NCBI GenBank assembly: GCA_950295325.1
Contig: OX485806.1
Location: forward strand, 7,504,001-7,568,000
Reading direction: 5' to 3'
DNA: 64,000 nucleotides
Source of the DNA: Polytrichum commune
Taxonomy: Eukaryota; Streptophyta; Polytrichopsida; Polytrichales; Polytrichaceae
Positions within the stretch are counted from its first letter, which is position 1. Each line of letters opens with the position of its first letter. The notes beneath the pieces were generated by a model, which did no database searches, was not told the origin of the DNA, and was given only the letters and a program-made list of their open reading frames with translations. Position numbers and translations under genes: made by a program. Positions 11,464 to 25,450 of the stretch are shown in pieces.

Positions 11464-12283
11464 GTCGCCAACGACTACTGTACAGCATAATATGTCCCCA
11501 GGACGTCACGCTTCAGGGAGTTTACTTTTTGTCAGTCGCTTCTTATTACCTCCTCAATTGACGATTGGTGCTCTTCGGTATCTGTTTTTGTAATGTTGGA
11601 AGTGACTGATGAGAACCATTTAGCATGTGCTTTCCTGTTCTTGATTTGTTTGTCGAGCTCTTGTATCAATCTCGTTTCGATTTGAGCTTACCAGCATCTG
11701 TTGCTGTTCTATGTTGCCAATTACTACTGTACACTATAGGATGTCACTCTTCAAGGAGGTTTTTCTTTTTCTGTTTCTTGTCCTTCGCTTATTAACTTAT
11801 TACCTCTTTAATTTTGGAGGAGTGCTGCAATTTTTAAACTGGCGTTTGGTGCTCTTCAGTTTGTACTTTGTGATATTGGAAGTGATTGATGATAGCCATT
11901 TTGCATGTGCTTTCTTGTTCTTGGTTTGTTCGTGGAGCTCTTGTATCACTCTCGTTGCGATCTGAGCTAACCAGCGTCTGGCGTTCTGTGCTGATAATAC
12001 TACATGTTCTGTACGTGTTGCGAATTACTCCTGTTTACCGTTGGATGTCACGATTCAGGGAGTTTATTTCTTGTCAGTCGCGTCCTATTGCCTCTTCAAT
12101 TCTCAAAGAGTGTTTGCCATTTTAAGTTGACGATTGGTGCTATTCAGTTCTATTTTTGTAGTGTCGGAAGTGACTGGTGAGACCCATTTGGCATGTGCTT
12201 TCCTGTTCTTGATCTGCTCGTGGGGCTCTTGTAGCAATCTCATTTCGATCTGAGGTTACTTACCAGCGTCTGTTGGGATGCAG
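11464..12283 (+). repeat. Three tandem repeats filling the beta-tubulin leader intron
   Basis: Units start at about 11464, 11713 and 12017 (spacings 249 and 304 bp). Each reads, in order, GTTGC(C/G)AA(T/C)TACT..TGTA, a GATGTCAC..TTCA.GGAG block, ATT(A/G)CCTC, a TTGGTGCT.TTC block, TTGGAAGTGA.TG, CATGTGCTTTC.TGTTCTTG, GAGCTCTTGTA.CA, TTCGATCTGAG and ACCAGCGTCTG. The first unit lacks about 26 bp that the other two keep. The 3' splice site used by the gene is the end of the third unit. The whole array lies inside the intron 11194-12283. Intron-mediated enhancement is known for plant tubulin leader introns; a role for the repeats is inference. Confidence 0.85.
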
Positions 12284-12292
12284 GAGTAGTAA

Positions 12293-15249
<2,957 letters not shown>

Positions 15250-17680
15250 TAAATATTTGTGACGATGATTCTCTTTTTGGGAGTGCCAAGTTGTATGGTA
15301 CGCCAAGTAGAGGAAAATCAAATCTCACCAGGCTCCTTGGGCTGAGTCGACCAATGAGTTATACATCTGAATATACGAGGCGAAGACCTCATTTTGTAAC
15401 ATGCACAAACAAACTTTCTCCCCTAGGACATTCACTTTTTTCAGGACACTCGTTTGTTATTGCGGCTGGTAGATACAAAGTATTGCAGTACCTCTTCGAG
15501 GTAGATACTTGTTTCCAAGAGCCCATCTTGAGTGCGCATATTTAAATCATGATGTTTTATTTTATAACCCGGCCTTCTCCATCTTTGTGGCTCATTATCT
15601 AATGCTTAAATACTATAATTAGTTACAGTAAAGAAATTGATGCATTTTTGCCACCTTCCTGAACCTAATGAGCAGCATTCTTACTGTGAAAGAATGTATA
15701 ATTCATACTATGATGAGATCCTAAATCCTTGGTTCTCGAATATTTACATTGAAAGAAATGTTTGCTTCCTCATGAAGCCAGAGTGTATCTACTTATGAGG
15801 TCAATGTGTAGGTTGCATCCAATGATTAATTACTTGATCATTAGTGTAACATCATGACTCTTGGCGTCAAAAGGCTTACTATGCAGTTTCTTGGCATTAT
15901 GCTCAAAAATACCATTAGGTCTATGCCTAGGTTACGCAATGATCAACAATTTGACCATAGCATAAACACATGACACTTGGCATTATCATGCTCAATAATA
16001 TTTTCCTTTTGCTTACTAGCATAGATGCTTGACACATTCTATTAGTATGTTCAACATTATTTCCCACTTGCATACTTAATTACTGACTCATGACGCTTGA
16101 CATTAGTGAACATGATAATATCTTCCTCTTGCACACTCTGATGTAAAACTATTGTCTCGGTTACTCCAATGTGCTAACCTAAATCTCATATCGTAATGTT
16201 TCATTCACTTCAAAAAAAAAAACTACTTATATAGGCATATACATATTGTCATGTTGACAATTACGATGTTGACATTTCTAGGCTTCTAAACAACATCGTT
16301 TAGACCCTTTGCAAATAGTGTGCGTGATACTAAATGCCATAAATAGTGTAGTGAGTATGGTGGGCAAACAATTCTGCAACAAGCAACAATGCTTTGATTT
16401 TTGCAATTTTACTGCAACAAGTATAAGATCGATCCTTGAGTGGTGGAGTCGAACTCCCTAGCGCTCCATATGCAAAAAAAAAAAACAATGATTGTTATTA
16501 ATTGTAGGTGATTAGCAAGTAATCACAAAATTGAATTTACGTGAATTACTATAATTTTACTAGAATCACAAGCTCGAATCCCATGTGCCAAGTTGTGGTT
16601 GTTCCATCCACATAATTGTAGCGTTCTTGCTCCATATAACAACAAAACATTACCAAGCAGCTACATGATGGTCTTTTTCCAAAGAAAGAGGTTGCAATTA
16701 AAAAGTATATAATAATTTGCAGTTGCTTGCTGAAAGTTCACAGTAGTCAACCTAAGTGCTCCCCATAAATATGGAATATTGATTTAAAGGAAATTATGCT
16801 CATGTAACACCTAGTCCCGCAAAATGCAACCAAGGAACTATGTAATGTTATGAAGAGAGTTATTTTGGTAATTGCAACTACACTAACATGTGCAATTAGA
16901 CTACCTCTCACTAATTTATCGACATTCCACATTGTTGATTCTTTTACCAAATTTCACAAAATACTATATTATTTTTATTTTTCATGGTGGCTATTGTACG
17001 AAAGTATAAAAATAATGTTTGTAAATTGATTTTGAGCCAAGGTGATTTGCATGAGTATAGAGCAACCTGTTGGGGAAGGCAACCTAATTGTAGGTCACTT
17101 CCAGGGGTTGGACTCTTCATACCACATACAAACTAACGTGAGTGTAAGAAGAGGTATAATTGAAGACATTGGCATACATAGAATACACAAGGGACATGTA
17201 TTAATATTCACTAGTGTGTACATTTAAAAAATCTATTAGTAATTTATGAAGTAAAGGTAAATGTTCAAAAGGGGGCCCTAAGGTTTAGAGATTTTTTGGA
17301 TAATACGTGTGTAAGTTTCATCTAATTCACATTTTCATCCATTGTTGTCATATGGTAATAGTCCTTAATGGCTCCCTTGATCATTCTTGTTAGGGTTTGC
17401 ATCATGGTTTGCATTTGGGTTATAGGACAAGCTAAAGGCTCTTAGAGTGCTCGTGGGTTCCCTTGAGTTTTGCTCTCCGGATTGCAACTAAGTTATTTTG
17501 CTCATCTTTGTGTTGTGTTGATGCAGTAGTTGAGTTATATGCTATGGATGAAAAAATGTTCAATGACTTTCTCATTTGAAAGTGAACATGAATTTTACAT
17601 ATAATGAGGACATATTCGATTCAGTGTTTGTATATCTAGTGGAGGCATTTATGTATTAAACTAAAAAGCTTAGTATAAAT
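15250..17680. other. Beta-tubulin 3' UTR and AT-rich spacer
   Basis: The first 300 bp probably carry the 3' UTR; no canonical AATAAA is clear there. Beyond about 15600 the sequence is AT-rich, with several loose repeats of 'catgacTCTTGGCATTA.CATGCTCAA' type between 15850 and 16130 (about 90-bp spacing). I see no protein-like frame. Confidence 0.4.
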
Positions 17681-17689
17681 ACACGAGTC

Positions 17690-18310
17690 CGTATTCTAGC
17701 ATGTCGTTGGTACGTTTACATCAGTATCTCACGGAGGCTATTGCACTCCGCCACTCCAAGGGAATTAGCCGGTTTGCCACCATCTTCATGAAACTTATGC
17801 CCCATATGCCTTTTGGCTTCTCAGGGTTTAAAATCAATTTCACTAGTCTCTCAAATGTCATGGTTTGATAGGTAGTTTTCGCCCACTTTTGACAATTTAT
17901 GATGTCTACGGATTGTTCAAGAAGGTACCATTAATTCCAAGTGCTTTCTAAAGTTTGCCACGAGATTTGTTTTTATGTAGCCGCCTTTTGGCCAAAGTCG
18001 AACACCACCCCTTCATTTCACTAAAATCGGGGGTTCCAACACCCACTTGAACGCTCCTTAAACATTATGAAATGTCAAAAGCAGGTGAAAACTCCCTACC
18101 ATACCATGAAATTTTGAGAGACTTTGAGGATAAGTCTATTGCTCAAAAGTTACCTCCTAGGGGGTGGACTCTTCATAAGGAAACCTACATGACGTGCATG
18201 GGTCACTATGAAATGAAACCCCCTATATACAAGAAGTTCGTAGAGAAAACCAAGACTGAGGCTAATATTGACTCGATGGCCCAATTGAAAGAAAGACTTG
18301 AGACTCCCTA
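17690..18310. mobile_element. Rearranged element relic with inverted internal duplication
   Basis: A segment of about 90 bp (around 17853-17935, read on the minus strand) is repeated in inverted orientation at 18045-18135. Both contain TTGAAC..TCC, CAT.ATAAA, TGTCAAAAG.(A/G)GG.GAAAACT and CC.TA..A.ACCATGA. A minus-strand frame at 17690-17830 (EKPKGIWGISFMKMVANRLI..EWRSAIASVRY) resembles the minus-strand fragment at 41778-42070. A 79-residue plus-strand frame (18072-18311) starts inside the second arm; I do not recognise its product. It is most likely a broken transposon, with family unknown. Confidence 0.45.
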
Positions 18311-18784
18311 ATACCATGTTCTCAAATAGTGATTGGAACCTATCTCTAATGGAACTATACATGAGACACTTTGTGCCAAAGTGTGTCTCATTTTCAGCTA
18401 CATTATGAGGGCAAAAGTGGTGACTTTATCATCTCTAGAGATAGGAATAGTCGACCACTGTCCAATTTCAATGACAAGTCTACGATACGGGGTGTGACAA
18501 AGAATAACGACCTTGTGATGTGGTGATGTGAATGGTTGCTCCAAGTATAATTCACAATTCTTATACGAGAAAATCCTTGAGGTGGAGGTAATCTAGTTTC
18601 TTCCCTGAGAGAGATGGAAAGAGTTTGTAATGGAGATGAGCAGACCTCATGTTGATAGTTTTCCATGGCCATCGCCATGTTTATAGTCCTCTTTAGATGC
18701 GAAAATCAATCCAAGTTGCATCACAAGAGGTTTTCATATGGATGAGCATTGCAAATCCCAACCCTAATAAGCTAAGCTACCCAC

Positions 18785-19890
18785 CCCTCTCCTCGCAATC
18801 CGTCTCCCCTCCATCGCCATCGCCATCGCCAACGCCAATCTATGAACTCACTCACTGTCATTGCCTCCTTCAACTACTCACCTCTCTTTCACCTGCCATT
18901 GCCCACAAGGAACGCAACGACGCCTTAATTGCTTACTACCCAATTGTCTCTTTAGGGTTTTGTTCGCCTTCTCTGGGGCTTTTGTCCCCTTCCTTCGCTT
19001 GCTTTGCGTTATGTCTGCCTAATCTGCCGCTAGAGCTGTGTATCGGGAGCGAGTTCAGATTCTGTGTGAGTGGATTGAAGGTCCATCGGCGCGAGGCGGG
19101 GGGGAGAGAGGACTGAGTGGAGTGGAAAAGGAATTCGTTGGTGTGATTTGTTGGAGCTAAGTAGCTTCAGCAGAGATGCTCCACTGATCGGGCTGGGAGC
19201 GGGTTTATGTGGCCCTAGCTCTGTTTGTTTGGCTGCCGCAGGCTGTGTGTGTGTGAGTGTGTGTTTTTGAGCGAGAAAGGAGCTGGAGGGTGGAGCTTTC
19301 TATGCTCTGGAGTATTTCGTGAGCTTCGATTCCCACGCAGGTACGTAGGTGGAGGTGTGCATTTGCTGGAGCTCGGGGAATAAGTGGAGCCTTGTACTGG
19401 AATGTGCGATCGAAGGTGATTTTAGTAGTAGGGCACATTGTAGTCCACTATTTTGATGTAATTTGGGTTATGGAAGGTTCGGAGAATCATCATGTCATTG
19501 CGCAGAGTGTGGTAATGTCGGTTCATCTCGGTTGTGCAATGTGTATTAGATGTGTTTGAGATTGGCTTGCACATGTGTAATGCTTTTGGCACCTTCCTAT
19601 TCATGAGCTTTTTATTCGTTTATTGGACAGGGTGTATTGGTTTTTGGCGTTTTGGGGAGTGATTTTCAGGTTACATGCGGTGGTGTACTAAGAGCTGCAT
19701 ATTGCAATGTGGTTGTTGCAAGCAGTGCGGCTAGGTGAATGTTTTGTTCCAATTGCAAAATTTGGAGATGTGAAACGCATGGAAACGAAGAATGGAAACG
19801 AAGGTATGACTGCTGTCGGGTTCTCCAGAAAAGAATGGTGATCGGATGGCATGAAAGTATTCAAATTGGGAGTTTGGAGGTATTCCCACT
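18785..19890 (+). repeat. p62 promoter/leader region: plus-strand copy of an inverted duplication
   Basis: This segment is homologous, in reverse orientation, to 29105-30375. Shared stretches include CCATCGCCATCGCC, CAAGGAACGCAACGA, TTTAGGGTTTTGTT (or close variant), CATCGGGAGCGAGTTCAGAT, TCTGTTTGTTTGGCTG, GCTCTGGAGTATTTCG, ACGCAGGTACGT (the splice donor), GGAGAATCATCATGTCATTG and AAATTGGGAGTTTGGAGGT. The homology spans the probable promoter, the first leader exon (ending at the donor 19341) and about 550 bp of leader intron, and stops near 19890. The upstream part is C/T-rich and lacks a TATA box. Confidence 0.85.
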
Positions 19891-20700
19891 TACCTGAAAC
19901 ATAAGCGATTTAGTTGCAATTGGATAAGCAGTCATCCTAGAAGTTGACGAAAGTCAATCTAACAGTGTCAATCTTACTAAAGGTGGTATACTCTCTCTAC
20001 GTGTGTGTCTAAACCGTTCAGAGTGAGTTCATCTCTATGTATCTTTCTTCTGCAAGTTCAATGAAAAACCGCATTAAGTGACACTCGAGCTTGCTTAGTG
20101 AGAGAATTCAATTTCCTGTTGTTACTTTACAGCATCATTTGTTGAGGTTCCTTTCTGATTAGGGTCTCCTTGAGCGTTTTCTTGGGTGCCAGAATTCCTT
20201 GCCAGAGTTGCTCACTGCTTTCTCAAGGGTTGTAGTTGGTGATGCTTTCTGGAAGGTTCTAGTCACAAGAGTGTGCTTAGGAATTCTGAAGCACATACTG
20301 TTGTTGGAATCAGATAAGCAGTCATTCCTGAAGTGGATTAATGTCAATTTTACAGAGCTCCTAAAGGTGTTTTCTCTCTATGTATGTGCCGAAACAGTCC
20401 AGATTATATCAATCTCATTCTATCGATTTTTGCATGTAACGCCCGTTCAATCCCTTTCGAGATTCTTAGCTGGTTAAATTGTTGGAGGTAGTCTTCAAGG
20501 GTTCGTACTTCAAAGTCAATATGCTGTTGTTGCTTTCTGGCATTGTTTGTGAGGGTCCCTCTCTGATTAGGGTCTTATCTGAGCGTTTTCTCAAACACCA
20601 GGATTTCCTGGTTGGCGTTGCTCACTGCTTTCTGTAGATTATTATGTGGTCTTTTAGATGTTCCTTTTTCCATTGTCCTATCTGTTTTTTCTGATCTTAG
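19341..20700 (+). other. Leader intron of the p62 gene
   Basis: The donor CACGCAG|GTACGTAGG is at 19341. The best acceptor is TTTTTTCTGATCTTAG at 20700, with an alternative at 20719 (CTCAGCAG). The remaining leader before the ATG at 20793 has no upstream ATG. Coordinates are inferred from splice signals and from the conserved donor in the inverted copy. Confidence 0.6.
19915..20640 (+). repeat. Two tandem ~390-bp repeats in the p62 leader intron
   Basis: GATAAGCAGTCAT..CT.GAAGT recurs at about 19924 and 20311, and TGATTAGGGTCT..TGAGCGTTTTCT recurs at about 20157 and 20563, giving periods of about 387 and 406 bp. Shared order also includes GTCAAT.T.ACAG, TAAAGGTG, TCTCTCTA.GT.TGTG, TGCTGTTGTT/TCCTGTTGTT and GTTGCTCACTGCTTTCT. 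The copies are diverged with small indels. They lie between the inverted leader copy and the acceptor, so they are specific to this gene. Confidence 0.8.
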
Positions 20701-20792
20701 GTGCCCTAATTCTCAGCAGGAGAGGAGACTGCAGATCACAACTTGTGAGAAGATAGGTCGATTTGGCAATTAGGGTGCCCATTTTGTAAGCA

Positions 20793-22655
20793 ATGGATGC
20801 AGCGGTTGTAACAGTTCGGGCCAAGTTGCTGGCCAATCCAAAAGACTCTGGAGTTCCCGGAGTGCTCATATTAAGCCTGACAGGGTTCAAATGGACTCCC
20901 AACGATCCGAAAATGGGCACGCCGCTTAACGTCAACATCTCCACCATAACAGCTCATCAGTGCAGCAAGGAGGTTCCAAACAAGAAGGCATTTATGAAGG
21001 TGCTCACAAATATTGAGGGCAAGTCGTATTTCTTTGAGTTTCCAAGCTATGAGGAGCGTGCGCCAGCCAGGGATGCAGTGAGCAATGCACTTGCCAAGGC
21101 TAGGCCAGGGAGCTCGGCTCCTGCTGCACCTGCAGGAGCAGCAAGTGCTGCGGCTGTGAAGCCACAGGCACCCTTGGGAGGAGATCAACTGGACCCAGTT
21201 GAAATGGGACGAAGGATGAAGTTGTTGCAGGAAGATATGGATCTACTCAAGCTCCACCAACAGCTAGTGGGCAGCAAGGTGCTTTCTGAAGCTGAGTTTT
21301 GGTCGGCTCGAAAGCATTTGCTTGGTGACGAGCAGACAGGGGTTCAGAAACAACGAACGGGACTCAAGAGCGACATGCTTGCGGATGTCCGCCCCCTAAC
21401 TGATGGAAGAACAAACAGGGTAACTTTCAACCTAACCCCGGAGATCATTCATCAGATCTTTGCAGAAAAACCTGCCGTGCACCGTGCTTTCCTCATGAAC
21501 GTCCCGACCAAGATGTCGGAGATCGATTTTTGGACCAAGTACTGTCGAGCGGAGTATCTGTATAGAACGAAGAACACCGCCGCTGCAGCCGCAGAGGCTG
21601 CCGAAGATGAAGATTTAGCCGTGTTTACTGCAGATGATGACATTATTGCAAAGGGTGCAAAACATAAAATTCAGAGGGTGGACCCGACACTCGATTTGGC
21701 AGCTGATTTGAACGACGACTATCTCTCCTTACCGGGGCATGGAATTCTTAGGGATGGCACCAAGGAGAGTGTGGAGATGATGCAGGGCGGGACTCGGAAA
21801 CGCACGATTGTCCACGACATCAATCGACACGCTGCAGTTGTTCTCGAAGGGAGGCCTTTAGATGCAGAACTCAAGGACACGACAACAGTGGCACATGCTT
21901 TGCAAAGGGCACAACAAATGGATGCCACGGGCGAGGTCGCCGATCGCGAAGCCGATAAGCGAAGAGCAGAGAGGGTTTCTACCATGACCGACATGGAGGA
22001 TCTGGAAGGCCCTTCAGCTCCAGCCTTCGTACCCCTCACAATCCAAGACCCACGGAAGTATTTTGATTCACAACAGGGGGTTGCAGGAGATGGTGGTGCT
22101 ACCGGAACAGGGTCGAATTCAGTGCACAGGAATCCGGCACTTCTGTTGAGTACATTTAAGCAGCAGTTGCGGCATTTTAAAGATGGAGGGGGCCAGAGGG
22201 AGCCTCCAATTGCTCCTGACCTTGCCTTGAAGGTCCTCAATGAACAGAACCAACAAAGTGCAAGTGCAAAGTATACGACAGGGACAACAGCTGAGCGCAA
22301 CATATTGGAAAGCCTGCCACGGAGAACTCGAGATGAGCTACTTCAGCATTCGACCACTGTCAACGAGCTTCTTCGGCACTTTTGGGCTGCATATCCGTTG
22401 ACGTCGAATGCTTTAGTTGACAAGGCCAGGAGGTTGAAGGATGCCATGGCGCAGCTGTACAGCAGGATACAGAGCACGAAAGAGGGGGCTCCGACCGAAG
22501 CTCGACATCAATTGTCACGGCTGTTGCAACCTCTTTTTCAAGCTTTGGATACGGCCTTTGCCCATTACGAGGCAGAGGCAGGGAAGAGGTCAGCACGCAT
22601 TGCACAACGGCCCAACTTGAATGTTCCTCTCAACGGTGCAACTTTTGTATCGTGA
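20793..22655 (+). CDS. TFB1: TFIIH core subunit p62 / TFB1, 620 aa, intronless
   Basis: Structural subunit of the TFIIH core, acting in RNA polymerase II initiation and nucleotide-excision repair in the nucleus. Residues 1-105 form the pleckstrin-like N-terminal domain (FKWTPND at about 32-38) that in other species contacts activators and TFIIE. A low-complexity Ala/Pro linker follows (105-125). Two BSD domains come next: about 141-178 with the EFW signature (168-170), and about 215-256 with DFW (245-247). A helical C-terminal half (LRHFWAAYPLTSNALVDKARRLKDAM region) is typical of the family and binds other core subunits. Length matches plant orthologues. The whole coding region is one uninterrupted frame, which is unusual: as I recall, flowering-plant orthologues have many introns. 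A leader intron lies upstream. The ATG is the first in frame after the leader acceptor. No poly(A) tract follows the stop. Identification is firm. Confidence 0.95.
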   Translation: MDAAVVTVRAKLLANPKDSGVPGVLILSLTGFKWTPNDPKMGTPLNVNISTITAHQCSKEVPNKKAFMKVLTNIEGKSYFFEFPSYEERAPARDAVSNALAKARPGSSAPAAPAGAASAAAVKPQAPLGGDQLDPVEMGRRMKLLQEDMDLLKLHQQLVGSKVLSEAEFWSARKHLLGDEQTGVQKQRTGLKSDMLADVRPLTDGRTNRVTFNLTPEIIHQIFAEKPAVHRAFLMNVPTKMSEIDFWTKYCRAEYLYRTKNTAAAAAEAAEDEDLAVFTADDDIIAKGAKHKIQRVDPTLDLAADLNDDYLSLPGHGILRDGTKESVEMMQGGTRKRTIVHDINRHAAVVLEGRPLDAELKDTTTVAHALQRAQQMDATGEVADREADKRRAERVSTMTDMEDLEGPSAPAFVPLTIQDPRKYFDSQQGVAGDGGATGTGSNSVHRNPALLLSTFKQQLRHFKDGGGQREPPIAPDLALKVLNEQNQQSASAKYTTGTTAERNILESLPRRTRDELLQHSTTVNELLRHFWAAYPLTSNALVDKARRLKDAMAQLYSRIQSTKEGAPTEARHQLSRLLQPLFQALDTAFAHYEAEAGKRSARIAQRPNLNVPLNGATFVS

Positions 22656-23730
22656 TCCTTCCTGATGCTATTATTACTAAGCCGCTGCAAGGTGTTGATA
22701 TATTGGTGACTAATTGCTATGATTTTTTTCTTGTATCCATAATTCCATTCAAACAACCGCCAAAGGCAAGGCCCACCTATAAATGTTTCAAAAGGTGGAG
22801 CCCATATACAGGCATATTTTTGGTAGTCTTGCAATGAAGACTCTTTGGAGCTGACTGCCACGGCATTCTGTGCATGAGCCAGGTGCAAAGCACCAGAGCC
22901 GTAGTTATCTACGGGAGGCTACAGAAAGAGTTGATCAAAATTTCTGCTCGCTCTTGAATTAATCAACAAGGTCCCTCTTCTTGTATGTACTGTTTACCCA
23001 CCTATTCCTTCCTTTACTTTCTCCCATTTGCTGCATGAATCTGACTACACCAATTTAAGTTACTACTGAATGAATCACTCTAACCTGATTTACCTTCAAC
23101 TCCGGGATTTAGTATTTTGCAACCTCTTTCTGTAATGCAGGGGCACATCTCAGGTTGCAAAACAGCAGTTAGATTTGCATTGTCTGGCTTTAGAGTCTTT
23201 CCTGACACTTTCCTGACACTGGAACTTGACAACTTTTTAGTGGACGCCTTACTAGATAGCAATCTGTTACAGATAAGAACAGTGACTCAAGTGTAGTAGA
23301 CCTCTTGTCAGACTGATGATGGGACATAAAGTTTGATGTCATCTCCAATTTCATACTTCCAATTAAGTAAGGTGAGCCCAATTCCCCAGCGCCTAAGGGT
23401 GTGGTGACTTTTAGTTGCAGAGCCCAGGGATGTCTATTGTGAGCTAACTGAACCAATGGACGGGGAGAATCGACTCCTAGTTATAGATGAACCGGTTGAG
23501 TTAGAGGAATAACTGGTGAAAAACCGAAAGGCATCAACACGTAACTGGTTGGACCTGGAAACACTAGGATTTTGACTGATTATACCCAAAAAGATTTCCT
23601 GGACACTGAACTGAATACTTAAATTGGGATGAATCAGCACAAACCTATGGAGTACAGATTCTAACCACAACCCTGATGGTAGGTGTTGGGAAATGAAATC
23701 CGCCAAGTTGACTTAGAATGGGTACTTTTT
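22656..23730. other. p62 3' UTR and spacer, no further gene
   Basis: There is no recognisable protein frame. Minus-strand frames here are short and cysteine/serine-rich without family resemblance. TTTCCTGACACT is directly repeated at about 23199-23221. Confidence 0.4.
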
Positions 23731-23739
23731 CTAATTACC

Positions 23740-24140
23740 TCACTTCTCCTTGGACGTTAAACAAGCATGTACGAGATGATTAAGGGAAGTAGGCCTGAAA
23801 TTGACACTTTAAGCTTTGCACCCATTTCTTGTAGAATATCAAACATGTAATCAATGTGAGATGATTGTCAACTCCAAATCATGCCTATAGCCATTTTTCT
23901 TCAAATATTGGAGCTCATGTGAATACCTTACTCATTGTCAAAGTGCATATATTCGATGGTATTAAATGGTCAAATAAATTTTTATTTACTTTATTTTTAT
24001 TTTATTTTATTATATTATATTTAAACCAATATTTTTCTGACCCAGAAAAAAACACACTCCATGTTGAACATTGAGCCAACAATGGGTGAGCGTATTTGAG
24101 CATGTAGTCCAATCTCTTTCAAACAAATGTTTGTGTCTTG
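23740..24140 (+). repeat. Dispersed repeat family R1, copy 1
   Basis: It shares the ordered blocks CACTTCTCCT..G.(C/T).TTAAACA..(C/G)ATGT, (T/A)GGAGCTCA..TGAATG/C, GTCAA.GTG.A.AT and TTTGAGCATGTAGTCCAAT.TCTTTCA with sequence around 60400-60610 and, less well, 39480-39780. It is non-coding. Confidence 0.6.
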
Positions 24141-25075
24141 ATTATGTGCATTTGAAAAGGGCACTTGGGCCAATGGACTATCCTATATACTAATCTCAAA
24201 ATTTTGGAGACAAATTTCCATGTTAAAACAATCAAGTGTTGGAATAGCATCATAAACTATCAACTAATGTATTGATAATTGTATTATGTACTCATATATT
24301 ATTTGTTGCACTACACTGTTAAAAATAGCAAGTTTGCAATATAAGAATAATATAAATTGAAGCATAATCGTGTTGATAAATCACTACACCTTTTATTTCA
24401 ATTAATATGAGCAATAATTAGAGTAGACCACATTAACTTATAGCTTGAGATTGAGATGGACCACAAAGTATGGCCACTTGTCACTAAACGTGTTTACCAT
24501 CAACAACTCACCAACCCAACGTCACTCATGCATAAAGTGGACATTTTCCTTGCGCCACCGATGCTTGCCTATGAACACAAAGACATTATTACCAAGTAGG
24601 TACTCAAATGTCAACAATGTTCAACCGATATGTTACCTTGAACATCTTGACACTGCACAGTATATTGCGTTCAACAAAATTTATGTCGTGGACATCCATC
24701 CATGCTTATCTTAATATCAGTATTCATGTTGACTTCCAATTATTGTGGACCACACCAACTAGATAACTTGACATTGGTCTTGAGCTTCTTTTTCCTTTCT
24801 TTTTGTTCAGTACGCCAGTAACGCCACACCTTGACCCAAGAAGAGTTTCATGTTGGAATGATTACCTCCAAGTCAAGCTCTAACATTTTCAAGTATAAAA
24901 CTATTCTTAGTAATCGGCTTTCTAGGCTTTGGGGGATCAAAGCCAGTTGCTCTTCCACTCTGAAAGCCTTAAATTTTTCTAAATCCCTCCCTTTAAATCA
25001 AGTAACAAATTAAGAACAGTGAAGGTTTGTCCAATGAGGATATATGACATATATGGTATTCATGGATGGAAAGCA
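24141..25075. other. AT-rich spacer
   Basis: Nothing recognisable was found: no domain-like frame and no repeat family beyond low-complexity AT runs. Confidence 0.4.
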
Positions 25076-25450
25076 TTAGAGTTATCCTTTTAACACGATG
25101 GGACTTCTTGTCAGGAGTTGGTCCCCTATCATTTTCCATTAGATGTTTTGCATACAAAATCAAACATTTAATTTCCACTTGTGGTGCATGCTTGGAGGTA
25201 GTGTTTTAAGTTTGAATGAAGAGGCTAGAGCAACCTTTTTCGGTTCATTGAGGGCCAATCTCGTTTTAGCATCTTCTTGGCATGCAAAAACAAGTTTTGA
25301 CCCTCAATGAACTGATATAGTTTCTTCAATCAAACCTTCACACTACCTCCAAACATGCACCAAAAAACGTACTGAACATGGAAGGTGTTGTTTTCAAAAC
25401 AAGCCACTCCCAACCAAAAGTTATGTTGAGTTAAAGGATAACTCTAACGT
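25076..25450. mobile_element. Foldback / MITE-like element, copy 1
   Basis: The outer ends are inverted: TTAGAGTTATCCTTTTAAC at 25077 and its near-complement GTTAAAGGATAACTCTAA ending at about 25449. Internally GGTGCATGCTTGGAGGTAGTG (about 25181) pairs with CACTACCTCCAAACATGCACC (about 25341), and GTTCATTGAGGG pairs with CCCTCAATGAAC, so most of the 375 bp can fold back on itself. A truncated, diverged relative lies at 58650-58950. No coding capacity. Confidence 0.8.

Noticed and set aside
16440-16475. tRNA-like T-arm (GGAGTTCGACTCC on the minus strand)
   Set aside because: No acceptor stem, D-arm or anticodon arm can be placed around it; at most a decayed tRNA-derived fragment.
18072-18311. 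79-residue plus-strand frame as a small gene
   Set aside because: Its start lies in an inverted internal duplication of a broken element, and no family was recognised; kept only as part of the relic.
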